From: Desulfitibacter alkalitolerans DSM 16504
Lineage (GTDB): Bacteria > Bacillota > DSM-16504 > Desulfitibacterales > Desulfitibacteraceae
Direction of reading: 5' to 3'
DNA: 64,000 bases
Assembly: GCF_000620305.1 (NCBI RefSeq)
Contig: NZ_KK211104.1
Location: 207,533 to 271,532 of the forward strand
Part shown: piece after piece, positions 59,143 through 64,000 of the stretch
Layout: each line of letters starts with the position of its first letter
Position numbering within the stretch: position 1 is the first letter of the stretch
The notes under the pieces: generated by a model
Told to the model about the DNA's origin: nothing
Database searches by the model: none
Seen by the model: only the letters and a program-made list of their open reading frames with translations
Made by a program: the position numbers and the translations under genes

Positions 59143-59914
59143 CGGAAAGCACCTCCCTTGTCAGGGTCTCATATGCCACCGCTACCTTTCCGCGCGGGTC
59201 ATAGGTGTATATGCTTTTTCCAGTTTTGCTGATTTCGGAAGCACGAACCGACCGGGGAATATGGCTGAACATATGAAGCCTGCTTCCGTAAGCCTCATTC
59301 AGGGATTCCATGATTTCTTTTGCATCATTCGTCCGTTCATCCACCATTGTAGGCAGAATGCCGCCGATTTCAAGGCGGGGGTTGATCTGCCTGTGTACTC
59401 TTGCGATGGTTTTCAGCAGCAGCTCCAGCCCCTTTGCGGGCAGGTATTCGGCCTGCACAGGAATCAGCACGGAATCCGCCGCTGCCAGTGCGTTGACGGT
59501 CAACATCCCCAGAGATGGAGATGTGTCCAGAAGAATAAAGTCATATAGGTGCTTTACAGTTTCAAGATATTGGCGTAAAATGGTTTCACGGCTCATGGCG
59601 TTTACCAGGGAGATTTCCACACCAGAAAGCTCTATGCTGGCGGGCATAAGGTCAACGCCTTCCGCGTGATGGATAATCCCCGCTTTCAAAGGCAGGGGAT
59701 TATCCTCTATAATTCCGCTCATAACTGTTGCCAGCGTGATGGGAATTCCGTCCGGCTTTGGATAGCCGAGACTGATGGTGAGCGACGCCTGCGGGTCTAC
59801 ATCAAGTACCAGGACCTTTTTGCCCTTCCGGGCAAGCCCGATTCCGAGACTGACGGTTGTGACTGACTTTCCGACTCCGCCTTTTTGATTGGATATGCTT
59901 ATAATGGTTGCCAT
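59135..59914 (-). CDS. parA: ParA-like partition ATPase
   Basis: A 259-residue MinD/ParA ATPase. The deviant Walker A KGGVGKS is at 11-17 (signature lysine K11), with VLVLDVDPQASLTI near 35-48 and DFILLDTSPSLG near 125. No N-terminal HTH is present, so it is the short (Soj) type. The start at 59914 follows GGAAGG eight bases upstream. It is the first gene of the ICE's minus-strand gene series. It should help maintain the excised circle. Confidence 0.9.
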   Translation of the reverse strand: MATIISISNQKGGVGKSVTTVSLGIGLARKGKKVLVLDVDPQASLTISLGYPKPDGIPITLATVMSGIIEDNPLPLKAGIIHHAEGVDLMPASIELSGVEISLVNAMSRETILRQYLETVKHLYDFILLDTSPSLGMLTVNALAAADSVLIPVQAEYLPAKGLELLLKTIARVHRQINPRLEIGGILPTMVDERTNDAKEIMESLNEAYGSRLHMFSHIPRSVRASEISKTGKSIYTYDPRGKVAVAYETLTREVLSVG

Positions 59915-60017
59915 ATAGTATACCTTCCTTTCCCAAATATTTTCGGTGCTAACATAACAAACGGTTTTTCCGCGTGGTTTTTTCGTTAGCTTTTCATGTG
60001 GAAAAAGAATGAAAAAG

Positions 60018-60075
60018 AATAACGACGAACCCCGAAAACCCTTTATACATGCGGTTTTACCGTTTCGTCGTTATT
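60018..60075. repeat. Nested inverted repeat at the right ICE end; candidate att or control site
   Basis: AATAACGACGAA (60018-60029) pairs with TTCGTCGTTATT (60064-60075), a perfect 12-bp repeat. Inside it AAAACC pairs with GGTTTT. The centre is near 60046. It lies between parA and the cut recombinase gene, where the right attachment site is expected. Confidence 0.6.
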
Positions 60076-60100
60076 ATACTATATGGGCACAGTTTTGCAA
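60073..60100 (-). promoter_or_regulatory. Possible junction-spanning promoter into parA
   Basis: On the minus strand TTGCAA (60095-60100, in the flanking recombinase gene), a 16-bp spacer and TATAAT (60073-60078, in the ICE). If real, insertion here supplies the -35 box for parA. Confidence 0.35.
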
Positions 60101-60258
60101 CCCATTTATTAGATGATGGGGTTAGTGTTTTTCATATTCAAAGATTGTTAGGACACGCGTCCATTCGAACCACTTGTATCTACCTCCACCTTCAAAGACA
60201 CGACCTAGCAAAAATCATTAGTCCTTTGGATTCTTTAGAGGATCCAGAAAATGATTGA
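60085..60258 (+). pseudogene. Tyrosine recombinase C-terminal fragment, cut by the ICE border
   Basis: The C-terminal part of a XerC/D-like recombinase: [20 protein letters not shown], then [15 protein letters not shown] with the catalytic tyrosine. Similarity stops abruptly upstream of the second HxxR histidine at about 60,088, where ICE sequence begins. The other half is not found at the left ICE end. It overlaps the IS91-like transposase start by 8 bases, as in IS91-type elements that carry an accessory recombinase. It therefore belonged to that insertion sequence. Confidence 0.82.
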
Positions 60259-61426
60259 AGTTGCTGATGTCTTCCGCAAACATGGCACCAGCTACCGACA
60301 AGCTCATAAGCTACCATACCCTGTTCATAAAGCAATGGGTGCCATTGAAAGTTGCCGAACAGCACAGTTAGGTGGTCATGTAGATGAATGTAATACCTGT
60401 GGTCATTTAAAAATATCATATAATTCTTGCCGTAACAGGCATTGTCCTAAATGCCAGGGACTTGCCAAGGAAAAATGGCTCGACCAAAGAAAAAAGGATT
60501 TGCTGCCAGTTCAGTATTTCCATGTGGTATTTACAATTCCTGATGAATTAAATCCTATTGCTTTAAGGAACAAGAGAGAAGTCTATAGTATCCTTTTGAA
60601 GGCTGCTTCAGAAACACTATTAGAGCTTGGTAAAGATCCAAAGCATCTAGGCGCTCAGGTAGGATTTACAGCAATACTCCATACCTGGGGCCAAAATCTT
60701 CTAGACCATCCACACCTTCATTGTGTTGTCCCTGGGGGAGGATTATCTTTAGATGGTGACCGTTGGATACCTGCTAAAGAAGACTTTTTTATACCGGTAA
60801 AAGTAATGTCTAGGTTATTTCGTGGTAAGTTTCTAGACTATATTAAAAAGGCTTATGTTGACGGTGATTTAAATATGGTTGGGACAATTCAGCCTTTAAA
60901 TAACCCCCAAAGCTTCAACGACCTTCTAAGTAAGCTTTACAAAAAAGAATGGGTGGTATACTGTAAACCTCCCTTTGGCAGTCCTGAGCACGTAATTGAA
61001 TATTTAGGGAGATACACACACAGAATTGCAATTTCAAATAATCGTATTGCTAATATGGACAATGACAAAGTTACATTTAACTGGCGTGATTACAGTGATG
61101 ATAACAAAAACAAGCTCATGACTCTAGAGGCTTTTGAATTCATCCGTAGGTTTTTATTACACGTTTTACCAGATAGCTTTGTTAAGATCCGCCACTTCGG
61201 TATCCTAAGCAACTGCAACCGTAAAACAAAACTAAAAAAGTGCCAGCAGCTTCTTAGCGTCGAGCCATGTGCTGAGGAAAAATCTAATAAAAGTTGGGAG
61301 GAACTATATTTTGAGCTAACTGGAACAGACCTACGCATTTGCCCCTGTTGTGAAAAAGGCAAAATGATTAGAAAAGAGCCATTACATCCTAGACAGCCGC
61401 CTCATCCTAAACGGTTAACTGCTTAA
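60251..61426 (+). CDS. IS91 family HUH transposase
   Basis: A 391-residue rolling-circle transposase (Y2_Tnp). It has an N-terminal zinc-binding domain with [20 protein letters not shown] and KCQ, the HUH motif [12 protein letters not shown], and the catalytic tyrosine region [16 protein letters not shown] second cysteine pair near the end (CPCCEKG) is present. Full length and intact. It starts 8 bases inside the accessory recombinase gene, which the ICE has cut. It is A+T-rich like the host flank and so lies outside the ICE. Confidence 0.9.
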   Translation: MIEVADVFRKHGTSYRQAHKLPYPVHKAMGAIESCRTAQLGGHVDECNTCGHLKISYNSCRNRHCPKCQGLAKEKWLDQRKKDLLPVQYFHVVFTIPDELNPIALRNKREVYSILLKAASETLLELGKDPKHLGAQVGFTAILHTWGQNLLDHPHLHCVVPGGGLSLDGDRWIPAKEDFFIPVKVMSRLFRGKFLDYIKKAYVDGDLNMVGTIQPLNNPQSFNDLLSKLYKKEWVVYCKPPFGSPEHVIEYLGRYTHRIAISNNRIANMDNDKVTFNWRDYSDDNKNKLMTLEAFEFIRRFLLHVLPDSFVKIRHFGILSNCNRKTKLKKCQQLLSVEPCAEEKSNKSWEELYFELTGTDLRICPCCEKGKMIRKEPLHPRQPPHPKRLTA

Positions 61427-62041
61427 TTTTTAAAAACGGCACTAGTCCAAAGGGGTAAGTGTAACCCTGAGCAGGTATATTATTGAAAATTAACCGATAT
61501 TAAGCATGTTTACCTAATTACTGTTTATGGCCTGTTTAAGAAAATCTTAAATTGACTATAGATAAACATATCTTTTTGACCAAAAAACAGTATTTGAAGC
61601 CGGGCCAAATAACATTTTTCAGGGTTAAAAAAGCAATCCAATCCCCATAGGTTTTCTTAGGCGGCTTAGTCCAACTAATTGTATCTAAAGTTTAGGTTTC
61701 TGATTTCAAATTACTTGTTTGTAAATCAGCTATCAGTTTTTGATTTCTAGATGGCTGATTTTTATACAACAAACTTCAGATACAATCCTATTCGTTATAA
61801 GAACTAAATATTTTTAAAACACCCACATAAACACCACTCCCCCACCTGTAATCTCTCCTTTACTTCAGGCTAGGTAAGGTTTTAGAAAAAAAGTTAAATC
61901 TCACCTTTGCCTTTGTAAAGAAGGGTGTACTCCCGGGCAAAGGGAGCTTTCCAGGTTGCCACTATTTGCCCGGGAATATTATTTCTGAAATAATGTTTCA
62001 TAAAACCAACTTCCACAAATTAAATTCCTTTCCTTTTTGCC

Positions 62042-62101
62042 ATGTCTAATTCCTCGTTTTTAATGTCTAAAACTTCGCTTTTAATGTCTAAAACTTCGTT
62101 T
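62042..62101. repeat. Three tandem units of about 20 bases, IS21-end-like
   Basis: Units of the form ATGTCTAAaaCTTCGtTTTT occur three times in a row with small changes. Arrays like this mark the ends of IS21-type elements, but no istA/istB gene remains nearby. Confidence 0.55.
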
Positions 62102-62308
62102 TCTTGTATTAAGCCAAATCCATAACATACAAAAACAGTCATTTTAGCGGAAGGGCTGCCTTTTCACATTATTGCTACATTTTTCCTATTTTGTGGAACA
62201 AAAGGAAACTAGTGTCGTCTAATATACAGGATAACTACCGCAAAGACCAAGAAATGCAGCTTTGAAGAATGGTACTTCCATCATACAAAACTATTAAAAG
62301 GAGGGTCT

Positions 62309-62383
62309 TATGAAAAAACTTTTTATGGTATTAATGGCATTTCTTTCACCACGCATCTGGGAACATAGAATTTGTTTATCATG
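62309..62383 (+). pseudogene. Truncated start of a secreted-protein gene
   Basis: A good AGGAGG precedes an ATG whose frame gives MKKLFMVLMAFLSPRIWEHR and stops after 24 codons. The start looks like a signal peptide cut off by a rearrangement. Confidence 0.35.
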
Positions 62384-62530
62384 AAAAAACCATTCGGCAT
62401 ATGATGGACTGAAGAGCATGTTTTCAAACTTTATAGATCTCTGCGTGGCACTATCTAAATCTAATATTCCGATTCCATCGGCTCCTTCATAACCCTCTTT
62501 GATATATAATCTAAATAAACATGCATTCTT
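62340..62530 (-). pseudogene. Decayed coding remnant on the minus strand
   Basis: One minus-strand frame reads EGYEGADGIGILDLDSATQR, then SIKFENMLFSPSYAEWFF, with protein-like composition but no start codon and a stop upstream. It is probably the remains of a gene. No family is recognised. Confidence 0.3.
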
Positions 62531-62598
62531 TTAAGAATGGTAAGTTTGCCTGTTGTAATATTGAAAGTTTAAGACCTGCCATAAATTTAGACACTCAT

Positions 62599-63054
62599 TC
62601 ATAATTGATAATAAAATGTAATTAATAATAATATGAAAAAAAATACTGCAAGATATTGTTCAGTATATTCATCCGTAAACTTAATTCCTTTACTTTTAAT
62701 CATTTTATAGTTTATTAGAAAAAAATATATTGGTAATATCACCCCATTTAAAAGAAAAAATATTTTATTTAAAATCATATTAGGAAAACTTTCTTTAGGA
62801 AAAGAATTGAATATAAGAGAAGTATTTATTAAAATTAAAAAATTAATGTCTTTGTTAGTCACCTTAAGAATAAAATGAATTGTAATAACAATTATTAAGA
62901 TAACTGGTGAGATTATCCCTTTAAATATATCAAATACATATATTTGGTAATGTTCAGGAACTGTAATTTCTAAAACAAAATATAAACTAACCCATATTAA
63001 ACCAATTGCTCCAATAATTAAATTATATTTTGGGAAGTTTTTCTTCTTTTCCAA
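62599..63054 (-). CDS. Small four-helix membrane protein, unknown
   Basis: A 151-residue integral membrane protein with a basic start (EKKKNFPKYNLIIGAIGLIW) and four membrane helices (about 11-28, 42-62, 87-113 and 130-148). Composition is Ile/Phe/Lys-rich, like the host flank. It lies 155 bases downstream of a secreted-protein gene on the same strand and could be its immunity or partner protein, as membrane proteins of this kind often accompany secreted toxins. That is inference; no family is recognised. Confidence 0.55.
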   Translation of the reverse strand: MEKKKNFPKYNLIIGAIGLIWVSLYFVLEITVPEHYQIYVFDIFKGIISPVILIIVITIHFILKVTNKDINFLILINTSLIFNSFPKESFPNMILNKIFFLLNGVILPIYFFLINYKMIKSKGIKFTDEYTEQYLAVFFFILLLITFYYQL

Positions 63055-63209
63055 ATTAGATTGCTCCTTCTATTTCTATTTGTATTTTTTTAGTATTAAG
63101 AGGAGGACGCTATGGACCTCCTCTTAACTAAACAATGAAGAAATACTAATTGTATGTTCCCATTAACATCTTTAATTGTTATACTAATATCTTTAAAGCT
63201 TTACAGTAA

Positions 63210-63922
63210 TTAGTACCTTATTATTGTTACATTTGTAGCATCTGATAGAATTGTAGTGATTTGACTATAAGATTGCCAAGCAGTCCATGTTACTGATTCC
63301 CCGTGGTTAGTTTGTATGCCTATAAATTGACAAGCACCTGAGCCATTTTCAATTTCATCTATAAGGCCTGCATAGAAAAGACTAGAGAGATATACACTCC
63401 CACTCACAACAAAGTTTATCCAGCCAAGTGCCTTATTTTTAAATGCTGCAATACTTGCGGCTAAGAGAGCAGCTAAACCTTCTAAAGTAGGTAATTGACC
63501 TCTTAAATATTCATCTATTACTTCCTCAGTTTCTGGTGGAGCTAAGTATTGTACTGCTGCAACATAGTAATTTGGTACAGTGTATTTTACTTCTCCACCA
63601 TTTGGAAAGTAAATCTCTCCTCCACCACCAGTACCATGTAGAGAATATTTTTCTTCCTCTATTATTTTTCCATCATTAAGTATTACTGCTTTTTGAAGCT
63701 CATATTGATCATTTATTATAGTTTCATATATTTCATAATGGACTAACATTTCCTGTTTTTCCAACTGTTTTTTATAGAAACTAAAATGGTGTCTCTTTCA
63801 TTTTCTAACTTTGCTAAAAGAAAAATTTCTTTATCAACTTTAGCAAATACAGATTGAGGAATTAAAACACTAACACAAACTATTAAAATTACAGCTATTA
63901 TTTTTATTCTACTTTTTTTCAT
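63210..63922 (-). pseudogene. Secreted protein gene with a one-base frameshift
   Basis: From the ATG at 63922 the frame encodes a signal peptide (KKSRIKIIAVILIVCVSVLI, end near QSVFA) and then KVDKEIFLLAKLENERDT, but stops after about 55 codons. The second frame, entered near 63785, carries the body: KKQLEKQEMLVHYEIYETII, GTGGGGEIYFPNGGEVKY and a hydrophobic middle (LEGLAALLAASIAAF). One extra T in the TTTT run at about 63783-63786 would join them as ...RDTIFSFYKKQ. It is either a recent pseudogene, phase variation or a sequencing error. The Gly-rich body with a helical hydrophobic part is bacteriocin-like in looks, but no family was recognised. Confidence 0.6.
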
Positions 63923-64000
63923 TCTACATCACACCTTTTTAAATTATTTTTTAAAGATACAATTTAAAACATCAGACGTAAAACCTCTTCTGCTACATCT

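Larger units (their letters stand above)
1500..60080. mobile_element. Integrative and conjugative element (ICE), approximate limits
   Basis: One block of mostly minus-strand, G+C-richer genes starts at ParA and ends with a large serine recombinase. It contains relaxase, MobC, VirB4, VirD4, PrgI, TrbL, Maff2, PcfB, topoisomerase III, primase, ParAB, ArdC-like and methylase/helicase proteins, i.e. a full conjugation gene set. The left limit is set just past the recombinase stop (1533). The right limit is where a tyrosine recombinase gene of the flank is cut (about 60,080-60,088). Exact att cores were not resolved because no shared core sequence at the two ends is obvious by eye. Cargo regions (5.4-8.5 kb, 10.3-12.7 kb) and a Tn554-like element (54.5-58.1 kb) are nested within it. 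Confidence 0.88.
61427..62598. other. Long A+T-rich gap with repeats and gene remains
   Basis: No intact gene in about 1.2 kb. It holds the inverted repeats ATTGTATCT..AGTTT / AAACTTCAGATACAAT (about 61679-61790) and TCCCGGGCAAA / TTTGCCCGGGA (61931-61941 with 61965-61975). It also holds three tandem units at 62042-62101, a 24-codon start of a lost gene (62309) and a decayed minus-strand coding stretch (about 62340-62530). It probably contains the right end of the IS91-like element and remains of others. Confidence 0.6.

Noticed and set aside
58237-60017. Classical parS site for ParB
   Set aside because: No sequence close to TGTTTCACGTGAAACA was seen near parAB or elsewhere in the window.
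62042-62101. Possible CRISPR array
   Set aside because: Only three imperfect units with no spacers and no cas genes; better explained as an insertion-sequence end.
1-64000. tRNA or rRNA genes, including a tRNA attachment site
   Set aside because: No cloverleaf or rRNA-like sequence was recognised; the recombinase is of the serine type, which usually does not target tRNA genes.

Overview
The window is almost entirely one large integrative and conjugative element (ICE) of about 58 kb, from near position 1,500 to near 60,080, sitting in A+T-rich DNA of an anaerobic low-GC Firmicute (Clostridia-like). The element is visibly richer in G+C than its flanks, and nearly all its genes lie on the minus strand. 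The host is inferred from the gene families (TnpX-type recombinase, CD1107/CD1108-type proteins, Maff2, PrgI, PcfB, TnpV, TTRAP) and from the flanks. I cannot name a species.

Layout. Left flank (1-1,500): a truncated ISL3-like transposase and a TetR-phasin operon. Left end of the ICE (1,533-5,430): large serine recombinase, two small proteins, a sigma factor, four 25-nt palindromes and a hairpin-rich non-coding stretch. Cargo 1 (5,431-8,504, low G+C): LysE-type exporter, O-acetylhomoserine sulfhydrylase and LysR regulator. Mobilisation (8,505-13,317): MOBP relaxase and MobC, separated by cargo 2 (membrane protein, SLOG protein, XRE regulator, MntA/HepT toxin-antitoxin pair). Establishment block (13,463-27,296): a 3,284-residue methylase/helicase with TnpV overprinted in another frame, TTRAP, DUF3849, an ArdC/YodL protein and one unknown. 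Tad-type pilus block (27,321-37,776): prepilin peptidase, a CARDB surface protein, two pseudopilin-like proteins, four tandem Flp-like pilin genes (one broken), TadC, TadB, CpaF, CpaE and CpaB. Conjugation block (37,861-54,448): topoisomerase III, CD1107, DUF4315, M23 peptidase, DUF6674, VirB4, PrgI, TrbL/VirB6, Maff2, VirD4, PcfB, antirepressor, primase. A Tn554-like transposon (54,470-58,140) is inserted next. ParB and ParA (58,237-59,914) close the right end. Right flank: the tail of a tyrosine recombinase cut at the ICE border, its IS91-like HUH transposase, decayed DNA and a secreted/membrane gene pair.

How it works together (inference): the serine recombinase excises and inserts the element; MobC and relaxase nick the origin; VirD4/PcfB, VirB4, PrgI, TrbL, Maff2 and the M23 hydrolase form the transfer channel; the Tad-like pilus and CARDB protein may hold mating cells together; ArdC-like, methylase/helicase, TopB, primase and ParAB proteins support establishment in the recipient.

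The main discovery candidate is a short C-terminal tail, consensus K-x-S-[I/V]-L-x-x-L about 30-34 residues from the end, shared by nine otherwise unrelated proteins of the element, including the HepT toxin, the ArdC-like protein, the giant helicase and the coupling-protein partner PcfB. It looks like a common docking or translocation signal. Other strong points are the TnpV gene overprinted inside the helicase gene, four regularly placed palindromes around the recombinase/sigma module, and a near-complete Tad pilus built into a conjugation system.
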